From Ciona savignyi (Eukaryota; Chordata; Ascidiacea; Phlebobranchia; Cionidae), in the NCBI GenBank assembly GCA_000149265.1, contig CH003196.1, positions 62,001 through 126,000 of the forward strand: a DNA stretch of 64,000 nt, read 5' to 3'. The position numbers were made by a program, and so were the translations under genes. Positions 33,816 through 63,000 of this stretch are shown here, in pieces (the first letter of the stretch is position 1; each line of letters begins with the position of its first letter). Below the pieces are notes generated by a model. That model was given only the letters and a program-made list of their open reading frames with translations. It was not told the DNA's origin and made no database searches.

Positions 33816-33845
33816 ATATAAACTATCCTTAAAAGGAAAGAGGTG

Positions 33846-33906
33846 GAATAGGATATTCATGTTTATCCTCGTGAATGGGTTACGTAATGGGGGTTGAGTT
33901 ATTACA
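33846..33906 (-). mobile_element. SINE-A tail fragment
   Basis: AATAGGATATTCATGTTTAT followed by about 40 recognisable bases. Confidence 0.6.
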
Positions 33907-34070
33907 TAGGCAAATATATTCGCTTTTATCTACCTCGGTTTTTAACGTAGAAAGGTCGGTTTGGAGAGTGTACATGTGGTTCTCTAGTCGGTTTATCTCA
34001 GCCTCTTTGAGGTCCAGCTGCAGTTTGATGTGAAATAAGGAACCAAATGGTGAAAATAAGGGACAGGGTC

Positions 34071-34285
34071 CGATATTCATGTTTATCCCCATAATTGGGA
34101 AAACCAAGGGAGTTATCACATGAGCGATATAGTTAGATTAACTTGCGCCCACCGTCGCGTTACCGTACCTACAGTAGTGTGTTGTGTATGATTTACACGT
34201 TCCTTCCATTTAGTAGAACCTATTGACACACTGGACTTCGAACATGCAATACTTTGGTTGGGAGGCAACGCATTACCGACCGTTT
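34071..34285 (-). mobile_element. SINE-A, diverged
   Basis: GATATTCATGTTTATCCCC to TGCAATACTTTGGTTGGGAGG, with the central portion shortened. Confidence 0.75.
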
Positions 34286-34292
34286 ATTCCGT

Positions 34293-34420
34293 CGAATATC
34301 CATGTTTATCTGTGTGAATCAGTTAAACAAGCGTCCGATCACCCATCGCCAACCACGTGTCGGTTAATGGAGCGTTTGCTGTGTGTTGTGCATAAGACTT
34401 TCAAAATGTGTTAGGTAACC
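34293..34420 (-). mobile_element. SINE-A remnant, strongly diverged
   Basis: ATATCCATGTTTATCTGTGTG, CCACGTGTCGGTTAATGGAG and GTGTGTTGTGCATAAGAC keep family order. Confidence 0.5.
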
Positions 34421-34511
34421 TACGAACTGGCTTTCATATGGCCGCTTACACTTAGAACTACCATGGCTGCGCCATAATATTAAAGAAAGCACCGAACGTT
34501 GGCTAAATGTG

Positions 34512-34517
34512 TTTATT
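34512..34517 (-). terminator. Candidate YAP polyadenylation signal
   Basis: AATAAA on the minus strand, about 590 nt after the YAP stop codon; it is the first canonical hexamer noticed downstream. Confidence 0.45.
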
Positions 34518-35103
34518 GTACAAGAAGTTGGTAAATGCTAAAGATACAATTAAAAATGGCACTTTCGGTAAAACGCGCGTCGGGCACCGAACGGTCTTTT
34601 CGACCAAAAAAAGCTCTATTTACAAATACCAAGGATTTCAAATACAAAAATACACTCCATTTTACGCATAATGTTATTTGTGGATTAGTAAAAAACGCAA
34701 GCACTCCGTCCATTACACGATAAAAACGGCTACAAAGTCACTGAAACGCGACGTAAAAAAAGCAAAAAAAAACAACATGAAATTCATTTTCACGCGAACA
34801 TTAAAAAATTTATAGAAATTGATGAAACTTCAATTGAGATGACGAAGCAAGTAAAGTGCGGCGTGTAAAAGGCACAAGGTGGCACTTAATAGAATTACAC
34901 ATTTCGAGATTGGACAAAAAAACCAAGTAATTTCAGGACAATAATAGGTCGATCGTTTATACAGAGTTGAAACTTTTTTGTCATCGCCATTAATTCTAAG
35001 TTTTCCCGGTATTTCACTGTTTATAATCAATTTGCGCGCGTTATAACCACAGAAGGCACTGTATCCCAGGTAAAAATCTCCATTCGAAACTGGATGGAAC
35101 CGG

Positions 35104-53737
<18,634 letters not shown>

Positions 53738-54685
53738 TTTTCCGGTTTGTGATGACCTTTTTTATCCAATATCCTTCTTTTTAGCCCAAGTTGGTTAAAT
53801 AAAATTCGACTTAATAAACAAACTGAACCTAAACAATAAAGATTTAAATTTTAATTAAACAATTTAATAATTATTATATGAAATTCCAAATTCTATACCT
53901 TTTAAGGGGGCAATTGACTGGTTGACCGTACGGTCGTTTCGTTGCCTCCTGGTCATAAATATTTATTTAAATTCAAATTATGTGTTCTAATATATTGCTG
54001 TTGTGCGTATTCTTGACCAAATAAATAATTCTTGATTCTTAAGAGGATATATATTTAACTTTACACTGCTATAAAAAAAGAATTAACCAATCCCTTTGAA
54101 TTATTCTAACATAGATTCTAGATTTTTCAGAGGTTAATACCAAAGTCGTAGCGCTATTTTCTATCTTTTTAGCGTAAATTATTGCTTAAAATAAGCAAAA
54201 AGATTTTATTCGTTTGCCATTTTTAAATACTTGGGCAAGAAATAAATAAACTAAATAACTAAACAAAACTGATCACCAATAAATAAAACTGGCGTAAATA
54301 CTAATTTCACATTGACACTAAACTGACTTACGACCTGTGAGAACATTTTAAAAGTAATCTAGTTGTCAGAGCTTATTTTTCAATTTCGCAATTTCACGTT
54401 AAATGCCTTACGTAATCCCATATAGAAGCTGAATCACAAAAACAGGTTTTTCAATGGAAAAGATACCCAAAACTAAGACTGCTCTATAGCGCCCCTTGGT
54501 CGAAATAATGTGATTAGACTTGCAATAAGATTTAAAAATTTTTTTTTTTATGTTCTGAAAACTTAGTTATATCTATGATATGTAAACTTTGGTTACATTA
54601 ACCAAATATATTATTTATTTTTAAGTTGTACTTTTATTTAATTAACGCTACATTTTAGTACAGTTTGTTGAAATGCATTTAGGTT
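53738..54685 (-). promoter_or_regulatory. Upstream region of YAP
   Basis: About 950 bp between the YAP start codon and the first SINE-B pair. It is the likely site of promoter and 5' UTR. No TATA box or known binding site could be assigned. Confidence 0.35.
54010..54042 (+). mobile_element. Possible second copy of the LINE-like tail
   Basis: CTTGACCAAATAAATAATTC and TTGATTCTT resemble the end of the insert at 63.8 kb (CTGACCAAAATAAAATC, TTGAATCTT). Confidence 0.35.
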
Positions 54686-54927
54686 CTTTTTTACCGAGCC
54701 ATGTTTCGAACCAATGCTGGGCTAGGCAAAAGGACCCATTTTTTGTATAGAAGTCGGTATATGTATCGGTCGAGTTAACCATTCGGCCACACAACTGTAC
54801 TCATTTTAGTTCTTTTTTTACCGAGCCAAGTTTCGGACCCATGATGGACTCGTCACCAGGACCGTTTTTTTGTATAAGAGTCGGTATATGTATCGGTCGC
54901 GTTAACCATTCGGCCACACGACCGTAC
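54686..54927 (-). mobile_element. Two SINE-B copies in direct tandem
   Basis: Copies at 54686-54799 and 54811-54927 share their flank (ATTTTAGTTCTTTTTTTACC), so the pair looks like a tandem duplication of about 125 bp rather than two insertions. It lies about 950 bp upstream of the YAP start codon. Confidence 0.85.
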
Positions 54928-55226
54928 CGCATTTACGTTCTTATAATAATTTTTTTAAGGAGAAATTGCGCCAGACAGTGAATCAGATAAAACCCCGCGA
55001 ACAGGTTATTCGACAATGCCCCGTTTTATCTCCACAGATAAATAAGTATGCTGATGTGTCAGACTAATCAATGTTGCTATATATATATGTACAGCATTAG
55101 ACTTATCTGGATTTAAGCAGCTGTACTCTGCGAACAATCGGATAAAGACCAAATCTATCAAGATCCGTATTAATTTACTTTGTTCCCCACAAAACTCTTG
55201 GGGTGTAGCCTACATCATATAGGCCT

Positions 55227-55490
55227 ACCGGCTATATATAAAATGGTCTTAGAGACGAGCCCACCATGGGAATCTTAGCCTGGTAATTTTATTTGCTGTT
55301 ATTTATATTAACGAAAGTAAAGATTTCACGATTGGGGTAAAATTCTAGTTTAGTTTATTATAAATAACAACAAATAAAACAAATCACAAACGCAGAATTA
55401 GAAAGAGATTACAAAACGAACAGTTATATAAAACGTCATTATAAAGGGAAATAAATAGCAAATAAAGCGGACGCGGCCACCAAACTTAAA
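55227..55490 (+). mobile_element. SINE-B fragment followed by repeat C
   Basis: GACGAGCCCACCATGGGAAT is followed about 55 bp later by repeat C (TAGTTTAGTTTATTATAAAT, AAACGTCATTATAAAGGG, GCGGACGCGGCCACCAAAC). Confidence 0.6.
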
Positions 55491-55704
55491 ATGGCGCGGT
55501 CAGGTGTCAGGAATTCCGGTGTATATGCAATGTGGAGACATAGAATTAGTATTCTATGGTGGAGACATACTTAATGTAGTTTAGCGTTTTCGAGGTAAAG
55601 ACATCAACCTGTTTTAATTATTAATAGGCATTTTCAGACTATAGGGCTACTCTCTGTTAACTAACAGGACAAACTCTATTTATAACGGTAATGACGAAAC
55701 AATA

Positions 55705-55795
55705 CCTAATGGTTAACGTTACCTAATCAATGTCTACAAAAACGGCCTTTTGGCGATCCCATTGCGGGGGTGAAAACTTACCCAGAGAAAAAACA
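55705..55795 (+). mobile_element. SINE-B remnant
   Basis: CTAATGGTTAACGTTACCTA, CTACAAAAACGGCC and GAAAACTTACCCAG. Confidence 0.55.
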
Positions 55796-55955
55796 ACATG
55801 TACCTCGACCTCTGCCCGATAAAAAGTACCTGCCCTACTACCGCAAAATAATTACAGCAATTCAGCATTTTTAAATTTGCAATGTGTGGACCTAAATACG
55901 ACTGGTTTTAGCACTTATCATGTTAACGAGTTAGTCAGCACAACTAAAAACCTTT

Positions 55956-56235
55956 AGGGATAGGATAGGATAGGATATTCATGTTTATCCTCGTGAATGG
56001 GAAAACCCCAGGGGTTATCACACGGGCAATCGTCAGATCACCTCGCGCCCATCGTCGGGTTACCGGAGCTATTGCAGTGTGTTGTATATGATAGACACGT
56101 TCCTTCAATTTGGTAGAACCCATTAATCCGCTGGGTTCAGGCAATGTCCGTAAAGTGCCTTGCCCAAGGACACAACCGACTAGCTAGCGACCAGTTTCGC
56201 ACCTGCAACCTTTCGATTGAAAGGCGACGCACTTT
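55956..56235 (-). mobile_element. SINE-A, nearly full length
   Basis: GGATAGGATAGGATAGGATA tail, complete body, head cut after GGCGACGCACTT. Confidence 0.9.
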
Positions 56236-57034
56236 GTTTCTATTATACTTTTTATGACCTTTTACCTTTTTGTATATTAAGCCTTTATCCCCGCACACAA
56301 AGTATCTATATTAGTATACATAAATACAGTTTACACGCTTTAGGTTAAGGATTCGAAACCAGCCGCCAGCTTGCCGCTGGTGTACTGTGTCATAGAGAAA
56401 GGCTCGGTGGATTTACATAATAAAAACAAAAGTTTTAAATAACCGTTCTATTGACAAGGAACCTTAAGATTTCGTCCTGTTAGTTCCATATATGGATATT
56501 TTAATGTGGGGAAGTAGTCAACTAATATGGTCCTATACCCTAGCCATATATGTACATGTCGGACTATATGTGTGTACACAGAATCCCTTTGATATTGCTT
56601 TCTCTTGTACTTTCTTGCTAATTTTTTTTTTCTTTTAGTTGCGGACTTTAGTGACTTATTATATACTTTACTACAGTAAATGTTTGTTCTGTTTAAATAA
56701 GACACTAAAAATGAAGAAGGCGTAATATGTATTTGTCAAATAAATATACTTTTGTTTATTGTTCTGTTTGCTGTTTCATGTTAATTAATAGAATTTCTCA
56801 TCACCGTACTTGCTCATATTAATTAAACTTATGTTCTATTGTTCTCTCATGTTTAATTACTTACCAAGTATATTTCAAATGAGAGGTGAAATGCACATAT
56901 TCTTTTCCATACGCTGCGGGTAAAACATGGGCATTCTGTCATAGAACTTAAATACATAGGAGAAACAAAAATACATAGGTATGCAATAGTCAATATCTCT
57001 TTCTCACATTGATAAACATAAGAAACCTACCGCA

Positions 57035-57322
57035 TAGAATAGGATATATTTACGCTATCCCCATTAATTGAAAGCCCAACAGGGTTAACACACGGGCAAA
57101 CGTCAAATCACGTCGCACCCATTGTCGGGTTACCGAAGCTGTTGCAGTGTGTTGTGTATGATTCACACATTCCTTTATTAAGCAGAACCCAAGATTTCGC
57201 TGGGTTCAGGCAATGTGCGTAAAGTGCCTTGCCCAAGGACACAACCGCATAGCGACCAGTTTCGAAGCTGTCATCTTTCGGTTAAAGGCGTCGCACTATA
57301 CCACCAGACTAACCGGTAGGTA
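57035..57322 (-). mobile_element. SINE-A, full length, diverged
   Basis: All blocks present in minus orientation; lies 380 nt downstream of the YAP-like ORF stop. Confidence 0.88.
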
Positions 57323-57703
57323 TGATCAGGTGTGGTCTTAAATGGTCCCTCTTCTAAACTTTATATACCTATTGTACATGCAGAGATGGATATAAACGTC
57401 AAAGACAACATTTTACTAACACTTTCAGGCAAATATATTTGTAAATAATACAGTTTACAGTCCGATATAGGTTGACATAACAGTTTAATATACCTTTAAA
57501 TGAAACACAACGAAAAATTTAATTTACAAAGTCGACAGATCGAAGAAACTGTGCGTGTATATACGCTTAAAATACAAAGTTAGTAGTTCAGTAAACAACG
57601 TGGGACAATTTCAAAATGTGTCCTGAATCGAATTTGAAATAATCATTTTTTACAATTTACAGAATAAAGGATGACATTTAAGTAAACTAAAATCAGCACA
57701 CTT

Positions 57704-58540
57704 CTACTTTGAAGACATGCATAAGTCGTTTGTAGTATAGTTACTCGCGACTTTTACGCTTGCTTGTTTGTAGTCAAAGTCCACCGTCGAAAATGAATAT
57801 GAAAATGTTTGTCCAACCGTCGACGAAACAACTGGAGAGTCAAGCGGCCGGTCAGGTACTCTTTTGAGGGATACCGCGCCAGCCAGCGGTTTGAAATATT
57901 GTTTAGATGTAGACGGTTCAAATAAAGAGGCAAAGTTTGAGGTTTCGTTTACACTTTGCAAATCGTGTTTCATAACAGGAGGTTGCTTGGGTTTGTCCGG
58001 TTGGGTTAAGAAGGACTTTGACAATTTTCTTGCTTTCATTGGCAACGAATTGCTGTTAAACAACGCGTCAAGGTTAGAAACAGAATCCTGTCGAGCATGA
58101 ATAATCTGATTATAGTCTTGTGTAATTGTATTATGGTTGGGGGAGCCATGGCAACTTGTAAGAGGCAACTTGGTTTTGGAAGTTTCGACAACTGTGTTGC
58201 TGCAGTTTTCAGCCACAAGGGTGTTTTCAATTGATGATGTAGAATGTTTAGACGAAGTGGCTGAGTTTACCGCTTCGTTTACACTTTCATAATCGTCCTT
58301 TGTAACAGGCAACTTGATTTCGGAAGTTGTTTCAGCTGTTTCGCTGCAGATTTCCGTCACTAGGGTGTTTTCAGTTGATGATGCAGCACTGTTTTCGCTA
58401 TCTTGTTGTTGCAGCAATTGAAGGGCTTTGTAGTGGCTTAATTTCCTGGCCTGTTCGTCGATTTCGATTTTTGAAGGAGTGGCACTCGGTCGATTTATAG
58501 CAGTGGCTAGAACCAAAAATCGGGTAAAATCATTCACCAT
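57704..58540 (-). CDS. YAP-derived TEAD-binding-region-only protein (partial YAP paralogue)
   Basis: This is an uninterrupted single-exon ORF of 278 residues, lying about 4 kb upstream of YAP on the same strand. Residues about 133-187 closely match the N-terminus of the YAP in this window: NQIIHARQDSVSNLDALFN and SLPMKARKLSKSFLTQPDKP. The LxxLF helix, the HxRxxS LATS-type site (HARQDS, S153) and omega-loop residues equivalent to human Met86, Arg89, Leu91, Ser94 and Phe95 are kept. About eight linker residues are missing, and the equivalents of Pro92 and Phe96 are Ser and Leu. No WW domain, coiled coil, degron or PDZ ligand follows. The rest is Ser/Thr-rich and internally repeated: SSTENTLVTEICSE (54-67) resembles SSIENTLVAENCSN (102-115), and ESVNEAVN (85-92) resembles QSVNETSN (195-202). 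This suggests the TEAD-binding piece was embedded in a repetitive protein. Remnants of a pogo-like transposon lie just upstream of the ATG. Function is unknown; TEAD binding in competition with YAP is inference. A recent pseudogene not yet broken is the alternative. Confidence 0.72.
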   Translation of the reverse strand: MVNDFTRFLVLATAINRPSATPSKIEIDEQARKLSHYKALQLLQQQDSENSAASSTENTLVTEICSETAETTSEIKLPVTKDDYESVNEAVNSATSSKHSTSSIENTLVAENCSNTVVETSKTKLPLTSCHGSPNHNTITQDYNQIIHARQDSVSNLDALFNSNSLPMKARKLSKSFLTQPDKPKQPPVMKHDLQSVNETSNFASLFEPSTSKQYFKPLAGAVSLKRVPDRPLDSPVVSSTVGQTFSYSFSTVDFDYKQASVKVASNYTTNDLCMSSK

Positions 58541-58599
58541 TTTTTGTGCATAAGCCTATCACGACTAGATTGTTTTCTGCAAGTTAAATATGTTACAAT

Positions 58600-58865
58600 A
58601 AATAAGCTCAAAAGCATATATAGCAAGTGACAAACCAAACTGAATCTTATAAGATAAACTTCAGTACTAGCAGTTGTTTAAATTCATTCTGCAGTATCTA
58701 ATAAAAATATTGGCATTTGGTAAAAAAAATTAGTAAAAAGGCAGAGGTTTTGACGGCATATGACGACAACTTGCTCCAAATCAAAATTCGCTAACACGAC
58801 CACCCCGCTATAGCGACCGCTTCATGACGGTCGCTACAGGTGGTCAGGTAAGCGCGGTTCCACTG
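58600..58865 (+). mobile_element. Pogo/Tc1-mariner-like element, right portion
   Basis: The interior matches the copy at 29.0-29.18 kb. It ends GCGCGGTTCCACTG followed by TA, the reverse complement of the left terminus of the other copy. It lies directly upstream of the YAP-like ORF (start codon at 58540, minus strand). Confidence 0.75.
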
Positions 58866-60017
58866 TATATATTCACGATGAATTGATGCTGGTTGACAGA
58901 ATGAGATAACTTTAACGCTTAAGTCCATGACACAAATTGGTTTAAAACCATTATCTCTATCTCTGGTGCATAAGCCCAGTGGCCTACCTCGGCAATAAAC
59001 TAGATTTTAAACTCACACCCTTCATATGGTATATGTTTCTGTGACTGGCCACTAAATAATGCTATGAACTATACCTCTCTTCAAGACGTTTAATTAACTA
59101 TGGCAGTACCGAGACGCTTGCTCAAATTGTTTAGGTTAATTATTAATAGGATAATTAAGGGGGGCATAACGACATCGGCTACAGAGAATAGAATATTCAT
59201 ATTATTTGAAAACCTTAGGCTAATATAGGACGCATACTTAACCTCTAAGCTATTTGGTCTATGGCCAGAAATTTACACGAATATCTGCAAAATGCACTTT
59301 TATTCCAATATTGGCTATTGACTTTATTGTTTTAGTCATAAGGATTTCCTATGTCAACAACGTCAAATCAAGATTTCTGTTTTCCATTAGTAATTCTATT
59401 GAAAAAGTAATTTTTTGCTTTAATTCTCCTACAAGTGATATTAAAGGAGAAAGCTATAGGCCTTTTATACTGAAACGCCAATTCAATAGTTCTTGTGACA
59501 CGGATTTTCTTTCTGAAGATTATCTCCTGCTTTGTTATTCTGCCTCTTTCCTTTACAAACGCTAGAAAAACACATGGATTGATCTGTCTACCAAATACGT
59601 CAGAACACAAACAGAAACTTTTCAAGCGTAGGTGGAGAATAAAGAGGGAATTTTCAAGGCTATTATTAGACACGTTGAATTCCTTTCACCGCGTAGGCGG
59701 GCGGTTTAAAACAAATATAAATCCCCTGAGGTAGAGCGAACATAGTGTGTGCTTAAAGTAAATTACCGGTATGTGAAAATTAACAGAATTAACCACATAC
59801 ATATGACATATCGTTTATCCAGGTACAATTTAGACATTATTTATAAAAAAATACTTTACTTTTTGCGTTTTTAAATCATATATATATTTGGTTTAAACAT
59901 TATAACGTACTTTAATAGAAATCTTAATTTAAATATCTATAACAATAATTCCAATGTTACGTCACATTTCAATTCATAAAAAATGGTTACCAGTAGTTTG
60001 AACAAACAATTGAAATC
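58866..60017 (+). promoter_or_regulatory. Upstream region of the beta-1,4-galactosyltransferase gene
   Basis: 1.15 kb between the pogo-like element and ATG 60018, without recognised repeats. It is the presumed promoter and 5' UTR, shared divergently with the YAP-like ORF on the other strand. Confidence 0.35.
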
Positions 60018-63000
60018 ATGTTCTCGTTTAAACGATGTAGACGAAGAAATTCGCTTGTTTTTGTCGTTATTAGTGGTTGTTTCTTACTGTTTGTACTGAT
60101 CCAAGGAAGCATTTATTTTGGAATCAAAAAGAAAGAGCTAGATTTTCTTTCAGTTGTATGGAAACGGCCTCCGCGGCCCCAGCCTTATATTTCATTTCTA
60201 GCGTCCGTAGTGACCGAAGATGCCCGATATATTGAAAAGGATTGCATGTGGACATTGCAGAGCAACAGAACCTTCATGACAAAGGTTGAAAATCTGCTTG
60301 CGAGTCGGGAAAGATACAAAGATCTTGTGGATTTTTTACAAGATGAGATAACGCAATGCATAACTGACGAACCAGTCGTAAACACATCTGCTCTGTTAAA
60401 CAAAACAGACACACCGGATAGTGGTCTAAATTATGATAGCGAAAATAATTTAAAACCAAAGCCAACAGTAATGTTAGTACAAGAAAATAATTGCTTGACC
60501 GACAAAACCGAGCTAGCCAGTCCTATCCCCATGTACTTGTCCGATGATCCACCGACACTAGGTGCCATAGCGGAGCTATTTTCAATGCTTGGCATAGGCG
60601 GTTACTACTCAGGACCACGGTTTTGCAAAGCTCGGCAATCTACTGCTGTCATCATTCCTTATAGAGACAGAGAAGTGCATTTGAGGTAAATAAGTTTGTT
60701 TGTTCAACCAACACTGTCTGAACCAGCGGGGCCGGTGTTTGTTCAATCAACACAATGTAAAATCTCTACTAACCTCAAGGTTATAGAAATGTAATCTGAC
60801 TATTGTCCGTGTTTTATAGCCCCCGTGTAGTTTCCCATTCACTGGGATAAACGTGCGAACCTTATCCCAATATACAATTTAGTTGGCAAATCACTTTAAC
60901 CCGAATCACTGAGAAACAGTTTTGAGTAAGTTTTTTTTGTACTACCTGTAACATACCCTTTTTCTAAATTAAACTATTATATCTATACCGGTATAAGAGT
61001 GTGCGTTATAAAAACTGTTAACCGTTTATTTACATTTCTGACATACACAGCAATGAACATAGCACTTATTTTTATCATACCGGTAGAAATTTCCCACGAC
61101 GTTCACACCGACATGTATTTTTCTCTCCCAAATTGTTTATTTGGTTAATTTGTTAGTTAGTTTATTATTTCGCAGGAGACAGGATAAATAGACACAAAAA
61201 ATTGAAAAAAAATGACGTGGTCGTTCACAGTAATAAAAAGAAATTGCAACAGAACTAAAAAAACTAAAAAAATTTAAAATTGTATCCTTGACCAAAAATG
61301 TGCAAGCACGACCCAGTACAGAAGCGGACTTTCTAAGATTTAATGCTTCCAATGCACCTAGTTTATTTAGTCCTGAGTAGGTAAAACAATACTTCCAGTA
61401 AAAATAAGTAAATAGTTTCTACTATAAGTCTATAACCCCAAAAAAATTGTCAAAAATTTATTATTTTTTAAAACAGGCACTGGTTGCACAACACTCTCGG
61501 TACATTAGTGAAACAACAGTTGGAATTCACTGTGTTTGTTGTCGAGCAAGAAGGTATCGATGTGTTTAATAAAGGCCAACTGATGAACACGGCGTTTCTG
61601 TGGGCGCAACGGCAAAACAGGGTGAAGTTTCAATGCTTTATCTTCCACGACGTCGACATGATACCGGAGATTGTCGGTAACTTCTACACTTGCGCAGGTG
61701 AGACCCCACTTGCCCATTTGTGGCATGGGAGGAGCGCGTTAGCCGAAAGGTTGGGTGAGCGGAACCAGCAGCTGGCTAATCGGTTACGTCCTTAGGCTGA
61801 GCATTAAAAATTAACCTTAATTCAATATTTACCATATTTTGCGTTTGCCTTGTCTGTGTTGGGTGATCTGAATAACTAAAGATTGCATTTTACGGCCGCG
61901 TCTGCAATTAGGATAGGATAGGATATTCATGTTTATCCCCGTTATTGGGGAAACCAAGAGGGTTAACACACGAGCAATCGTCAGATCACCTCGCGCCCAT
62001 CGTCGGGTTACCGGAGCTATTGCAGTGTGTTGTGTATGATAGACACGTTCCATTAAAGGGATTAATAATTAAACCTCACTTTACTTTATTATTAACGATA
62101 TTATACTATTACGTAATCTGTGTTTGATGATATATATGTCACTAAGGATTGCGTTTCTGCCACTGCTGCGTCTGCTATTTGCCGATATATTTCTGTCAAA
62201 TTTACAATTTTTGAAGATGAGTTTCCAACTTACGTGTCTCATAACATGTGAAAACAAATACGTCCAACTGTTTTAGGTTCCAAACCAGCGATGGACTTTT
62301 CACCCAATCCTTTTTATTTGGAATCCTGCTTAGTCTGTAGAGTTTCGTCAAAATATTGATTTTTGGGTCTGTTGCTTGACACTTGATCTGGTCAGACGAT
62401 TCCCTGGCTAATAGTTTTTCAGCTGAGGTGACTACCGCAATCCGACAACTCACGAAAGGAACTTTTATTCCTTTTTATTTATATAAGCTTTTTATAACCC
62501 CCTTGGTTTTCCAATTCAAGGGGATAAACATGATTATTCTTTCATATACCATTCGTCACATTTCAGACGGCAAAGCGGTGAAACATCTATCGCCGTATAT
62601 CGATAAGTTCAACTATACAACCAACAAGAAGATTGGTGTTACTGTCGGTGGAGCAGTTGCTTTTACTGAGTGGCAATACAGGTAACGAATGTCCATAAAT
62701 CAAGTGTGGTATGGCCTAACCTAGACTGACAAGAATATAATATTTTTGGTAATATTGTTTAACCGGGACCAGTTTCGAACCTATAATGGGCCCGTTTCTA
62801 AGACATTTTTTATATTGGGTGTGTGGTATAAGTATCGGTCGCGTTAACCATTCGACAACGTAACCCTTCCACATTATTTTTATTTTTTTTTAAAGTGCCA
62901 AGTTTCGACACCATGATGGGATCGTCACTAAGACAGTTTTTTGCATATAGATCACCATGTTAGCATAGAATAGGATATTCATGTTTATCCTCGTGAATGA

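Noticed and set aside
57864-58100. Plus-strand ORF over the YAP-like gene
   Set aside because: Antisense shadow of the YAP-like frame, which alone shows homology.
59254-59734. ORFs of 79-103 codons on both strands upstream of B4GALT
   Set aside because: No domain, overlapping open frames on opposite strands, no splice or promoter support.
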